Shown here piece after piece: positions 10,143 to 18,722 of a DNA stretch of 64,000 nucleotides. The notes under the pieces were generated by a model that was not told the DNA's origin, made no database searches, and worked only from the letters and a program-made list of their open reading frames with translations. A program made the position numbers and the translations under genes. Origin of the DNA: Gammaproteobacteria bacterium 50_400_T64 (GTDB lineage: Bacteria; Pseudomonadota; Gammaproteobacteria; Pseudomonadales; Porticoccaceae); the NCBI GenBank assembly GCA_002162755.1, contig MAAS01000029.1, positions 363,705-427,704 on the forward strand, read 5' to 3'. Every line of letters starts with the position of its first letter. Within the stretch, counting starts at the first letter, position 1.

Positions 10143-12539
10143 TTAAGACGGGTTCTTTAATGACCAGCGCCAGTCACGAATCTCCGGCATATCCTGTCCA
10201 TGTTCGATAATGTACTGTTGATGTTCAATCAGCGTGTCGCGCATCGCTTGTTTTAAATACGCGCCTTTAGAGCCCAGACCCTCTACTCGGTCAACCACAT
10301 CAATGACCAGATGAAAACGATCCAGGTCGTTCAGTACTGTCATGTCAAAGGGCGTGGTAGTGGTGCCTTCTTCTTTATAACCACGTACATGCAGGTTGTG
10401 ATGACTATTGCGCCGATAAGTCAGGCGATGGATCAACCAGGGGTAGCCGTGGAAGGCGAAGACAATCGGCGTATCGGTGGTGAACAAGGTATCGAAGTCA
10501 TGATCACTCAAACCGCTGGGGTGTTCTTCCGGGGGTTGCAGAGTCATCAGGTCGACAATATTAATAACGCGTACCTTTAGCTCGGGTAAATATTCACGCA
10601 GTATTTTCACCGCTGCGAGCACTTCGAGGGTCGGCACATCACCGGCACAGGCCAGAATGATATCGGGCTCGCTGTCGTGGTCATTACTCGCCCATTCCCA
10701 GATGCCGATGCCGGCATGGCAATGCTTGATGGCACTGTCCATGTCCAGCCATTGCAGAGCGGGCTGTTTGCCGGAAACAATAACGTTGATACGGTCGCGA
10801 CTTTTCAGGCAGCGCTCGGTAATACAGAGGGCGCTGTTGGCGTCAGCTGGCAGATAGACGCGCACAATATTGGCTTTTTTATTGACGACGTGATCGATAA
10901 AGCCCGGATCCTGGTGAGAAAATCCGTTGTGATCCTGCCGCCAGACGTGAGAGGTCAGCAAGATGTTCAGAGAGGCAACGGGCCGCCGCCAGGGAATGTC
11001 CTGACTCACCTTTAGCCACTTGGCGTGTTGGTTAAACATTGAGTCGATAATATGAATAAAGGCCTCGTAGCAGGAAATAAACCCGTGGCGGCCGGTTAAT
11101 AGATAGCCCTCCAGCCAACCCTGACAGGTATGCTCCGATAGAATCTCCATGACTCGGCCATCCACCGCCAGGTGATCGTCACCCTCATAGATTTCGGCGT
11201 TCCAGGCCCGGTTGGTGACATCGAGTAAAGCCCCCAGGCGGTTGGACGCTGTTTCGTCTGGTCCCATTACGCGAAAGTTTTGCTGGGTAGCATTGAGTGT
11301 CATGACTTCGCGCATATAATCACCCATCTTGCGGGTAGCCTCACCGAGGGTTTCGCCAGGCTCGCTAAGGTCTACGGCATAATCTCGGTAGTCAGGCAGC
11401 ACGAGGTCACGCAATAGTAGTCCGCCGTTCGCATGGGGGTTACTGCCCATACGAAGGTCGCCCTCAGGCGCTAACGCAGCGATTTCAGGCCTAAACGTGC
11501 CCTCATCATCAAACAGCTTTTCGGGTTCGTAGCTTTTCATCCATTGTTCAAGCACCTGAATGTGCGCGGGTTTTTCTGCGAGTTGGGCAAAGGGTACTTG
11601 ATGAGATCGCCAGGTACCTTCGAGTTGCAATCCGTCAAGTTCTTTGGGGCAGGTCCAGCCTTTGGGCGTGCGTAGAATAATCATTGGCCAGCGGGGGCGC
11701 TCGAAGGAACCGCCGCTACGCGCCTGTTTTTGAATGCCTTGAATATCATCCATGATTTTATCCAGTGTTGCCGCCATGGCCTGGTGAACACTGAGGGGGT
11801 CAGAACCTTCGATAAGGTAAGGTGTGTAACCATAGCCTTCAAAGAGCGCCAGTAATTCTTCACGGCTAATACGTGACAGCACCGTCGGGTTGGCAATTTT
11901 GTAACCATTCAAATGCAGGATGGGCAGAACAGCACCATCTTTTTCTGGATTTAGAAATTTATTTGAATGCCAGGCAGCCGCAGAGGGGCCGGTTTCCGCC
12001 TCGCCGTCACCGACTACACAGGCAACAATCAGATCGGGGTTATCGAAGGCTGCACCAAAGGCATGGCTGAGTGAGTAACCGAGCTCGCCACCTTCGTGAA
12101 TAGAGCCAGGGGTTTCCGGCGCGGTGTGGCTGGGAATACCGCCGGGAAAAGAAAACTGCCGGAACAATGCTTTCAGGCCGACTTCATCCTGGGTGATGTT
12201 GGGGTAGACCTCGCTATACGTGCCTTCGAGATAGATGTTGGCAATAATCCCCGGTGCCCCATGGCCCGGCCCGGTGATATACAGCACATTTAGCTGGCGG
12301 GCATTAATGACTCTGTTCAAATGCGTGTAAATCATATTTAGTCCCGGTGCTGTTCCCCAGTGCCCGAGTAATCGCGGTTTGATGTGTGCCAGTTCTAAGG
12401 GTTTTTTCAGCAAAGGGTTGTCCAGCAAATAAATTTGCCCTATCGACAGATAATTTGCGGCGCGCCACCAAGCATGAATTAATTCAAGTTCGGCATCGTT
12501 TAGCGGTGCATCGTTGATTGTGAAATGGCTTTCGATCAT
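10143..12539 (-). CDS. xfp: xylulose-5-phosphate/fructose-6-phosphate phosphoketolase
   Basis: A thiamine-diphosphate enzyme that cleaves xylulose-5-phosphate (or fructose-6-phosphate) with inorganic phosphate to acetyl-phosphate plus an aldose phosphate. It is 798 residues long, the normal family length. [10 protein letters not shown] at about 60-69, GPGHGAPG near 93, [27 protein letters not shown] near 132-158 and the ThDP motif GDGEAETGP near 177 are all conserved. It heads the xfp-gap-glgA-ldhA run, with 27 bp to gap. No acetate kinase or phosphotransacetylase lies nearby, so the fate of acetyl-phosphate is not visible here. Confidence 0.95.
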   Translation of the reverse strand: MIESHFTINDAPLNDAELELIHAWWRAANYLSIGQIYLLDNPLLKKPLELAHIKPRLLGHWGTAPGLNMIYTHLNRVINARQLNVLYITGPGHGAPGIIANIYLEGTYSEVYPNITQDEVGLKALFRQFSFPGGIPSHTAPETPGSIHEGGELGYSLSHAFGAAFDNPDLIVACVVGDGEAETGPSAAAWHSNKFLNPEKDGAVLPILHLNGYKIANPTVLSRISREELLALFEGYGYTPYLIEGSDPLSVHQAMAATLDKIMDDIQGIQKQARSGGSFERPRWPMIILRTPKGWTCPKELDGLQLEGTWRSHQVPFAQLAEKPAHIQVLEQWMKSYEPEKLFDDEGTFRPEIAALAPEGDLRMGSNPHANGGLLLRDLVLPDYRDYAVDLSEPGETLGEATRKMGDYMREVMTLNATQQNFRVMGPDETASNRLGALLDVTNRAWNAEIYEGDDHLAVDGRVMEILSEHTCQGWLEGYLLTGRHGFISCYEAFIHIIDSMFNQHAKWLKVSQDIPWRRPVASLNILLTSHVWRQDHNGFSHQDPGFIDHVVNKKANIVRVYLPADANSALCITERCLKSRDRINVIVSGKQPALQWLDMDSAIKHCHAGIGIWEWASNDHDSEPDIILACAGDVPTLEVLAAVKILREYLPELKVRVINIVDLMTLQPPEEHPSGLSDHDFDTLFTTDTPIVFAFHGYPWLIHRLTYRRNSHHNLHVRGYKEEGTTTTPFDMTVLNDLDRFHLVIDVVDRVEGLGSKGAYLKQAMRDTLIEHQQYIIEHGQDMPEIRDWRWSLKNPS

Positions 12540-12687
12540 TTTGTTATTTCCCTGATTTACTCTTTAATGTCTGTTGATTTAAAAAACAAAACTATATTCG
12601 GTGACGACTTGTTCATCGTCGGTACAAATTACCTGGGCTTACAATGGGCTGCCTGCCTGTCTGGTTTTTGCGGCGTGATGGCTCTTG

Positions 12688-12712
12688 TTGGGAGTCTTAT
12701 CGAGACTCCCAA
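12688..12712. repeat. perfect 10-bp inverted repeat
   Basis: TTGGGAGTCT at 12688-12697 and AGACTCCCAA at 12703-12712 are exact reverse complements around a 5-nt loop. There is no T-run on either side, so it is not a standard terminator. Function unknown. Confidence 0.6.
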
Positions 12713-12956
12713 AATGCGCATTGGCAGCGCTGCTGAGTTTCAGCTCCAGCTATTCACGGCGCTGACAAATCGTTTCGTAAATACTGGCAGAGTGTTATCA
12801 ATACCTCCTGTCGTGATTGACTTTAAAGCAGGTCGGCTATATTGCTGCTTTCTCCGGACAGACCCGGCAGGCCTGATTGGAAGCAAGTCGGAAACATGTT
12901 TCCAGTGTCATCCCTTGTTGTTGCAAATAGATGACCACGGCAGGATCAAGTGCACT

Positions 12957-12980
12957 CCTGTCCTATCTTCATAGGACAGG
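12957..12980. repeat. perfect 10-bp inverted repeat
   Basis: CCTGTCCTAT at 12957-12966 pairs with ATAGGACAGG at 12971-12980 across a CTTC tetraloop. No T-run follows on either strand. It resembles the hairpin 250 bp upstream in architecture but not in sequence. Confidence 0.6.
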
Positions 12981-13308
12981 CCGTGAAAACCATAGCGGTG
13001 TATCAGCACTAATTCAGAGCAATCAAGTGAGGCAAAGCCTTACTCTACTTGCGGTGTGTTTTAGTGGAAGGCTGTATCGACATAGGGCCTAATAAAATTC
13101 AGGCTGGCGAGTTGTTTTGGCACTATTAAAAACCCTCAAAGTAGATGGGCATATTTTTTCAATGTCGGGATATTGGGTAAACATACTGCTGCTAATAGCT
13201 GTCAGGAATAATGCTAAGGGATGGATTAGCACTTAAACGGTTAAGTTGAAATGCCAGTATTAACGCTACGCTTATGTGGCGACCAGATTCTTGAAACTAT
13301 TGCCAATA

Positions 13309-13344
13309 AGGTAAAGGTAAAGGTAAAGGTAGAGGTAGAGGTCG
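13309..13344 (+). repeat. hexanucleotide tandem repeat (AGGTAA/AGGTAG, six units)
   Basis: Three AGGTAA units are followed by two AGGTAG and one AGGTCG, head to tail. It lies in non-coding sequence. Such a hexamer tract is a candidate for slipped-strand length variation between strains. Confidence 0.7.
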
Positions 13345-13475
13345 TACGATGGTGAAAAAGGCTTTGCCTGAGTAATGAGTCTAAAGGAGGTGTTAAAAAA
13401 CCTGGTCGTGAAATTCTTCCAGTATTTTCCGTAGGCGAATTAAGGCAGTGTGATCATCGCTGCATTGGCGAAATA

Positions 13476-13500
13476 CCACCTTTGGTGTCTTTCAAGGTGG
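13476..13500. repeat. 7-bp inverted repeat
   Basis: CCACCTT at 13476-13482 and AAGGTGG at 13494-13500 form a stem with an 11-nt loop, in a stretch without genes. No T-run is present. Confidence 0.4.
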
Positions 13501-13732
13501 CATCCCCTTTAAATCATGTTTTTGTAAAAATTAAAAATTAAAAATGATTGGAATGATGACAAATTAAATGATGGTGCCGGTAATCGGGTAATAGAGTTCA
13601 AAAGAGAATATAAAATCGAGAATTTGATGGTATGAGCCTATTCCTGTGATCCTATCCCAGCATTATTAAAACCCACCTAAATGAATACCATAGCCAATCA
13701 ACTTCATTTCATTATTTAAAACGTCGTCGTAG

Positions 13733-13754
13733 GGGCGAACCTATGTGTTCGCCC
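13733..13754. repeat. GGGCGAAC/GTTCGCCC palindromic intergenic repeat
   Basis: GGGCGAAC (13733-13740) and GTTCGCCC (13747-13754) flank CTATGT. The surrounding GTAGGGGCGAACC...GTTCGCCC pattern resembles palindromic intergenic repeats that recur many times in some bacterial genomes. Only one copy is seen in this window, so the repeat family is an inference. Confidence 0.5.
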
Positions 13755-13883
13755 TGAATCCCGCGGCAAGTCGGATTTTTCAGAAAGTACTAATTCGTAC
13801 GAGTAGCAAGAAGGCAGCCAGGCCGCCAATTCCATAGGCCGGAACCTGTTTAACCTGACCCCATTGAGTTTCACCATTTGCTG

Positions 13884-13913
13884 CCAGTAGCGGTATAACC
13901 AGTAGCGGTATAA
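13884..13913 (+). repeat. 15-bp perfect tandem duplication
   Basis: CCAGTAGCGGTATAA occurs twice in direct succession (13884-13898 and 13899-13913), preceded by a short CCTGACCCCATTG stretch. No gene covers it. Confidence 0.7.
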
Positions 13914-13935
13914 AAAGAGCAAAGGTTGTTGGTTC

Positions 13936-13959
13936 CCTGGCGCGCTATGGCACGCCAGG
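13936..13959. repeat. 7-bp inverted repeat downstream of the Fe-alcohol dehydrogenase
   Basis: CCTGGCG (13936-13942) and CGCCAGG (13953-13959) form a GC-rich stem with a 10-nt loop, 34 bp past the minus-strand stop at 13993. A T-run is missing, so a terminator role is possible but weakly supported. Confidence 0.4.
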
Positions 13960-13992
13960 AGAGACTATCCGTACGCCTACTAGTACCTCCAT

Positions 13993-15180
13993 CTACCAAG
14001 CGGCGCGATAAAGCGCTTCAAATGCTGCTGGATCAACGGGACGTGGATTAGTGAAGTTCACCGAGTCAGCGATTGCATCTTCGATCAGCGCTGGAAGCAG
14101 GTCTTCTTCACCGCCCAGGTCTGATATAGATTTATCGATACCAATGTCGCTGCGAAGCTGAAGAGCGGCATCGATTGCACCGGTAGCGGTGGCTAGCCCC
14201 GAAGGTGCGAGTACCTTCGCCACTTCTGCATACTTATCGGCCCGTACCGACATGTTGTATTCCATCACGTGGGGCAGCATCGTTGCCAGTGTCTGGCCGT
14301 GGGCTGCATTGAGCCTGGCCGAAAGAGCGTGGCCAGTTCCATGCGCAGACCCTAACCCGGCAACGTTGAAGGCTATTGCCGCCCTGGCGGATGCCAATAG
14401 CATCTGCGACCGTGCTTCTATATCTGATCCATCCTGGACAGCTTTGCGCAGATACTTCCCAACCCTGTAAATCGCATCGAGCGCGATCGGATCTGAGTAG
14501 TTACAGGCCCCAAGCGATACATAGGCTTCAATCGCGTGGGTCAAAACATCATATCCGCAAGTCGCGGTAGGGTAGGCAGGTAGCCCTATGGTGAGGTCGG
14601 GGTCGAGTACGGCGAAGTCTGGCATGATGCTCGGATGTATCACATAAGTCTTACGGCCCAAACGGGTGTTTGTGATCACACAGGCGCCATTGGTTTCCGA
14701 GCCAGTCCCCGCAGTGGTAGGAACCGCGATGATCGGTGCTTGTGCATCTGTGGGCCTGGATCTCTCTTCGCCGCTGTCATTGCCCGCCACCAGTGCGGAT
14801 ACAGGCGCCTGGAGTGCTTCCAGGGTGCCTCCGTTCGTCGCCAGTAGCGCGATCGATTTACCACAGTCCAGGGAAGAGCCACCACCAATGGGGACAACAC
14901 AAGCGTCGCCCAGCATCTTGAGTTTCTCGGCACCGGCCTCCACGTTCAGGTCTGTTGGATTGGGCTCGACGCCGTCGAACACATCGACGCGCAGATTCGC
15001 GGCTTTGAGCGCATCCAGAATGGGTTGTAGAACACCACTCGCCGCCAGGTTTTTGTCTGTGACAACGAGTGCTGCGTTCTTTCCAAGCGATTTTATATGG
15101 CGGCTCAGCTCCTGGCTGGCGCTACGACTAAAGATGATCTTGGGTAGGGGGTTAACAACAAAATTCTCTTCTGAAAGCAT
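13993..15180 (-). CDS. iron-containing alcohol dehydrogenase
   Basis: A group III (Fe-type) NAD(P)-dependent alcohol dehydrogenase of 395 residues. The GGGSSLDCGK nucleotide-binding motif is at 99-108 and PTTAGTGSE at 154-162. The four expected metal ligands are Asp211, His215 (CGYDVLTHAIEAY), His280 (GLGSAHGTGHAL) and His294 (NAAHGQTL). An open frame extends to 15354, but the ATG at 15178-15180 has AAGGAG a few bases upstream and fits the family N-terminus. A 22-bp perfect palindrome starts 31 bp upstream of the start codon (see 15211). The alcohol substrate is not evident. As an iron enzyme beside a zinc regulon it could replace a zinc alcohol dehydrogenase; that is inference. Confidence 0.9.
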   Translation of the reverse strand: MLSEENFVVNPLPKIIFSRSASQELSRHIKSLGKNAALVVTDKNLAASGVLQPILDALKAANLRVDVFDGVEPNPTDLNVEAGAEKLKMLGDACVVPIGGGSSLDCGKSIALLATNGGTLEALQAPVSALVAGNDSGEERSRPTDAQAPIIAVPTTAGTGSETNGACVITNTRLGRKTYVIHPSIMPDFAVLDPDLTIGLPAYPTATCGYDVLTHAIEAYVSLGACNYSDPIALDAIYRVGKYLRKAVQDGSDIEARSQMLLASARAAIAFNVAGLGSAHGTGHALSARLNAAHGQTLATMLPHVMEYNMSVRADKYAEVAKVLAPSGLATATGAIDAALQLRSDIGIDKSISDLGGEEDLLPALIEDAIADSVNFTNPRPVDPAAFEALYRAAW

Positions 15181-15210
15181 CTCTGGCTCCTTGGGTTTAT
15201 TTGATATAAA

Positions 15211-15232
15211 AAGATATGATACATCATATCTT
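15211..15232. promoter_or_regulatory. palindromic operator A (putative Zur-type box)
   Basis: A perfect inverted repeat with 10-bp arms around AC; its 18-bp core GATATGATACATCATATC is at 15213-15230. It lies between the leftward Fe-alcohol dehydrogenase (31 bp away) and a rightward SDR pseudogene (25 bp away). It shares the pattern ATG-N-TA-N-A-NNN-TATC with the sites at 15901, 19447 and 22394. The Zur assignment is inferred from context; a TetR-type operator is the main alternative. Confidence 0.6.
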
Positions 15233-15256
15233 AAAGAAAGGCTTGGCTGGTAAAAC

Positions 15257-15496
15257 ATGACAGAAATGAACGGCAAAGTTGCAATCGTCACGGGCGCTGT
15301 GGGGGGAGGGGTTGGGACGAGCCTATGCAATCCATCGTACGAAGCATGGCGCACAAGTTGTTGCGGGCGACATAAGTGATTGCAGTGACACGCTGCTGAA
15401 ATCGAAGATAAGGGCGATGAAGCATTAAGTATTCACCTGGATATTGCGGAGACTACTTCGTGCGAAGTGATGGCCGCAGCGACGCTCGAGCCCTAG
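15257..15496 (+). pseudogene. short-chain dehydrogenase/reductase remnant, frameshifted
   Basis: The ATG at 15257 opens MTEMNGKVAIVTGA, a standard SDR N-terminus with the start of TGxxxGxG. The frame is lost in a G-run near 15300. RAYAIHRTKHGAQVVAGDIS then continues in another frame, and AEIEDKGDEALSIHLDIAE in a third, ending at a stop at 15494-15496. At least two frameshifts plus loss of the C-terminal two thirds make it non-functional. Its start faces away from the Fe-alcohol dehydrogenase across operator A, so the two may once have been a co-regulated divergent pair. Confidence 0.75.
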
Positions 15497-15893
15497 GCTT
15501 GCATATCTCACTGTCAGACAAGCCCCGCATGACCTTTAGCTAGACTTATCTTGATCCGAAATGGGACGAGTTCGTTGTGAGTACTTTTAGCGAACCGCTG
15601 GATTTCTCAGACACCACACCTCAGGGTGTACCTGAGAACATCTTTTATATAGATGTTTGTGGGAGCGAGAAGAAAATATTCACCCGAGTTCAAGCTGAAC
15701 CTCGTTGAGTTCTAGAGCCACCCGGCCAAACGACTACAGGGTGGATCGCGATGTGGGAATACCACTCAGCACTTTGGGTTGCCGCGGCGAGAGTGCGACC
15801 TTCAACTAAACCCTTTGCAAACCCATCTATTGGCGCGGGTGTCACGTTAGCTATTTCTAGCAAACAGCTGCGCTATATTTTTTGCTTCACTGC
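15497..15893. other. decayed intergenic sequence
   Basis: Nearly 400 bp without a supported gene. A plus-strand segment around 15549-15708 reads without stops (beginning LDPKWDEFVVSTFSEP and ending at TGA), but it lacks a start and I do not recognise it. It may be another gene fragment next to the SDR remnant. Confidence 0.4.
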
Positions 15894-15925
15894 AACGAAA
15901 GATATGTTATAACGTATCTTTCGTT
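15894..15925. promoter_or_regulatory. palindromic operator B (putative Zur-type box)
   Basis: A 32-bp inverted repeat with one mismatched pair. Its arms are AACGAAAGATA and TATCTTTCGTT, and its core GATATGTTATAACGTATC is at 15901-15918. TGTTATAAC resembles the core of known proteobacterial Zur boxes. It ends 45 bp before the start of the 83-residue gene at 15971. It aligns with sites A, C and D at all ten invariant positions. Confidence 0.65.
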
Positions 15926-15970
15926 CGGTGTAATTTTCTTAAATCCAGTACAAGCCTATAGGAACTGCTC

Positions 15971-16222
15971 ATGGCCCAGACATCAGAAAGTTCGACCAAG
16001 CATATCGCCAAAATCCAAACCTCCGATAGAGAAGCAGCTCGCAAGGCTGTCGCACAAGGGGTTCAATCCGCCAAAGACAAGTGGATCGAGGCGCCACTCA
16101 TCGTTGAAGCATTGGCACTCGAACTTGTATCCGTGGCTCAAGTCAATCACTCAAGCAGCATGATGGCTGCTTATCTCAGAAATCTTGCAGACGCGATGGA
16201 AGCACAGGCAAGCTACCATTAA
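15971..16222 (+). CDS. orphan small protein, 83 residues
   Basis: I do not recognise this protein. It is predicted mostly helical, soluble, without a signal peptide, and contains no cysteine and two histidines (one at the C-terminus). The N-terminal 40 residues are rich in Lys, Ala, Ser and Gln; the middle (LIVEALALELVSVAQV) is an amphipathic helix. The ATG is preceded by AGGA at a good distance (TAGGAACTGCTC). The main evidence that it is real is the strong palindrome (operator B) directly upstream, which implies regulated expression. It lies alone between a decayed region and the COG0523 gene, which is on the opposite strand. Confidence 0.6.
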   Translation: MAQTSESSTKHIAKIQTSDREAARKAVAQGVQSAKDKWIEAPLIVEALALELVSVAQVNHSSSMMAAYLRNLADAMEAQASYH

Positions 16223-16333
16223 GGGACAGCAGGGAAGCGTTAGCTAGCCGCCGCTTACGCCTTTCGTAAACAGGTCACTGCTGCCTATGCCATTAAAGTA
16301 GATCAGATCGTGCCTTGTAGCGAAAAGTAAATT

Positions 16334-17338
16334 TTATTGCCTTATAACGCAGCTTAGGAGTTTTTCTTCAAGGGGTTCCAGCGAGTACCTTTCGCTGCTG
16401 ATGCATTCAATGCGGCTGTCCATACAGTCTTTCAGCGTGACTGTAGTGAGGATGTTATCAGCCATGTTGTAAGCAATAACGCCCTGGGATGTGGAAAAAA
16501 CGCCTTTGATCCGCTCCGCTTCCAGCCCTGACAAAAGCAAAAAAAGTTGGTCTGAATCAAAAATCCACTCGGCAGTGAATATCCAGCCCTGGCTGTAAAA
16601 TCCTTCGCCTTCATTTTTTATGCTCAAGTACCCTTTACTGGGAATCTCGGGTGTCTCAAGCAGGGCCGGAAAATCTTCTTGTTTGTGGTGATGAGCATGG
16701 CTGTTATCGCGGTAGCGGGTAGACGCTAATAGCCAATTTGCTTGTAAAGCCCCCTGGCTCACCTGGAATACTGAGGAGCTATTCAATTCCGGCGTGCTTT
16801 TCAGAAAATCCAGCAGTGCAGGGAAATCCTCGGGTTGGTACTGGTCTGACTTGTTGGCGACAATGACATCGGCGATGGCCAGTTGCTGAGTGAACGAAGG
16901 GTGACTGGTATAGCGATCGTCCTGTACTTTTCTCGCATCTACCAGGGTAACGGTGGCGCGTAGATCGAGCACTTCCCGATAATATTCAGAAGTCAGCACA
17001 GCCAGTACTTCCTTGGGGTGGCCAAGCCCCGTAGGTTCTATCAATAGACGATGGGGCTTGGCGCGGGCCAGCAGTATATTGAGGGCAACCTGCATGGGCA
17101 GACCCGCGGTACAGCACATACAACCACCGGGCACTTCGCGAATAAACATTCCCGACTCCTCGCTTGCGTTGCCGCTGAATAGGCTGCCGTCGATACCGAC
17201 TTCGCCAAATTCATTAACGAGTACAGCCCAACGTTCGCTGCCCGGCTTATTTTTTAGAAGGTTTAAAATGGCGGTGGATTTACCAACCCCCAAAAAACCG
17301 GTGATGACATTGGTGGGGATGGCTTTGAGTGCTGGCAT
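16334..17338 (-). CDS. COG0523 (CobW/ZigA-type) metal-chaperone GTPase
   Basis: A G3E-family GTPase of 334 residues, thought to deliver zinc to client proteins under zinc limitation. Walker A GFLGVGKST is at 14-22, the metal-binding CxCC (Cys73, Cys75, Cys76 in GGCMCC) is intact, and NKSD for guanine recognition lies near residue 176. A short histidine cluster (HAHHHK) near residue 205 adds possible metal ligands. It is downstream of the zrg-type permease on the same strand, 145 bp away, and could share the transcript starting at operator C. Subfamily naming (ZigA, YeiR, YjiA) is not settled by sequence alone. Confidence 0.88.
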   Translation of the reverse strand: MPALKAIPTNVITGFLGVGKSTAILNLLKNKPGSERWAVLVNEFGEVGIDGSLFSGNASEESGMFIREVPGGCMCCTAGLPMQVALNILLARAKPHRLLIEPTGLGHPKEVLAVLTSEYYREVLDLRATVTLVDARKVQDDRYTSHPSFTQQLAIADVIVANKSDQYQPEDFPALLDFLKSTPELNSSSVFQVSQGALQANWLLASTRYRDNSHAHHHKQEDFPALLETPEIPSKGYLSIKNEGEGFYSQGWIFTAEWIFDSDQLFLLLSGLEAERIKGVFSTSQGVIAYNMADNILTTVTLKDCMDSRIECISSERYSLEPLEEKLLSCVIRQ

Positions 17339-17483
17339 ATAGGGATAAGTCCTGCTATTAACCTGCGCAACAGGCAGAACGAAGTTTCATTAAATTTAGT
17401 TGATCGCCTCTACAGAGCACGAAGGGCATGGAAGCCGCCATCAGATTTGTAGTGGGCAATTTTAGATAAGGGAAGTTGGGGCT

Positions 17484-18722
17484 CTATTTTCGCCGGGCAT
17501 TTTTATAGGCTTTTAGGGAGGGAATGGCTGCCGCGATGACGGTCGAAAAAATCATCAATAGCATAATATACGCGGTGCTTTCAGAGCCTATATTGGTGCT
17601 GATATGCAGCCCAAATTCTGATGCCAGAAGATCTCCTGCGACGACTAACACCATATAGAGCAGTGAGCTGCCGAGCGCAATCGCAGCAAAACTGATTAAC
17701 AAGGCTTCCAGTTCGATCAGTAAAAACAGGAACATCGGTGGCGCACCGATGACCCGGAGTAATTGAATTTCGTGCTCACGTTCGCGGATCGAAGCCAGCA
17801 ACATGGCGCTTAGCCCGAGGAGGGCGGAGACTAGAATGCAAGCTGATATCAGACGCAGCGTATGCTCGAAGGTTGCCATCATTTGCCAGAGTTCCGACAA
17901 AGCAACACCGGGCAGTATCGCCGTGAGTGGTTCACGCGAATAGTTGTTGATCTCCCGCTGCACGCGGAAAGTGGCTATCTTTGAATTCAAGCCGAGCATG
18001 AAAGCCGTTATGTTGGCGGGCTGGAGGTCCATCTTAGCCAGCTGTTCAGTGGATACGGTGTTGCCAGGCATTTTTACGCCCTGCTGCCAGTCGATATGAA
18101 TGGCTTCGATACCTTGCAGACTGACATGTACGGTCTGATCGACCGGTGTACCCGTCGGTGCGAGAATGCCCACCACGTTAAACGGTTTATCGTCGTGGAG
18201 GCTGAAACTGGTACTCGCGATGCCGTGCGCGAGCACCACCTGATCGCCAAGTTTGTGGCTGAGTTTTTTGGCCACTTCCGACCCCAATACTACGTCGAGC
18301 ACCTCAGCAAAGGCTTTACCGCTAGTGAACTGAAGCTTGCGCTTACCGCCGTAACTAAAGTGGGTGAAATAGTCAGGCGTGCTACCCATGACGCGGTAGC
18401 CTCGGTAAGAATCACCCAGTGCAATGGGTACGGCCCAGGCGACGTGTTTGCCGGAGGCAATCTTCTGGTAGGAATCCCAGCTGATGTTATTGGTTGGCGA
18501 TCCCATGTGGAATACTGAATAGAGCAGTAAATTAAGGCTGCCGGTTCTTGCGCCAACGATGAGGTCGACGCCGGAGACGGTGTTGCCAAAACTATCCCTG
18601 GCTTGCTGGCGGATATGTTCGACGCCTAACAGCACAACAAGACTGACCGTTAACGCCAGCACGGTCAGTACGACGGAGCCTCTTCGATTGAGCAGGCTTT
18701 TACAGGCCAGTCGCATGAACAT
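17484..18722 (-). CDS. zrgC: FtsX-like ABC transporter permease of a Zrg-type zinc system
   Basis: A 412-residue inner-membrane protein with the MacB/FtsX layout: one N-terminal helix (about 15-35), a large periplasmic domain (about 40-280), then three C-terminal helices. It pairs with the ATPase encoded just upstream (its start overlaps that stop as TAATG). Such permease/ATPase pairs with DUF2796 and DUF3299 partners form the Zur-controlled ZrgABCDE locus described in Vibrio cholerae, and the gene name is given by that analogy. The transported or extracted substrate is not shown by the sequence. Confidence 0.8.
   Translation of the reverse strand: MFMRLACKSLLNRRGSVVLTVLALTVSLVVLLGVEHIRQQARDSFGNTVSGVDLIVGARTGSLNLLLYSVFHMGSPTNNISWDSYQKIASGKHVAWAVPIALGDSYRGYRVMGSTPDYFTHFSYGGKRKLQFTSGKAFAEVLDVVLGSEVAKKLSHKLGDQVVLAHGIASTSFSLHDDKPFNVVGILAPTGTPVDQTVHVSLQGIEAIHIDWQQGVKMPGNTVSTEQLAKMDLQPANITAFMLGLNSKIATFRVQREINNYSREPLTAILPGVALSELWQMMATFEHTLRLISACILVSALLGLSAMLLASIREREHEIQLLRVIGAPPMFLFLLIELEALLISFAAIALGSSLLYMVLVVAGDLLASEFGLHISTNIGSESTAYIMLLMIFSTVIAAAIPSLKAYKNARRK

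Larger units (their letters stand above)
12540..13992. other. gene-poor island with hairpins and short tandem repeats
   Basis: About 1.45 kb between xfp and the Fe-alcohol dehydrogenase contains no gene I can support. A 149-codon plus-strand frame at 12525-12974 has no recognisable motif, no good ribosome binding site, and begins inside xfp. The stretch is unusually rich in perfect inverted repeats (12688, 12957, 13476, 13733, 13936) and two tandem repeats (13309, 13884), which I list separately. It reads as decayed or mobile-element-derived sequence. Confidence 0.5.

Noticed and set aside
12840..12960. Minus-strand segment reading DPAVVIYLQQQGMTLETCFR... with a Cys-x-x-Cys
   Set aside because: No start codon or ribosome binding site and only about 40 codons; I could not match it to a family.
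12525..12974. 149-codon plus-strand frame after xfp
   Set aside because: It begins inside the xfp start region, has no ribosome binding site or domain, and spans two perfect hairpins, so chance is more likely.
13733..13754. CRISPR-like short palindrome
   Set aside because: A single copy without spacers; better explained as an intergenic palindromic repeat. No CRISPR array was seen in the window.
15181..15354. Longer Fe-alcohol dehydrogenase N-terminus
   Set aside because: It would run across operator A and the SDR remnant; the start at 15180 has AAGGAG.
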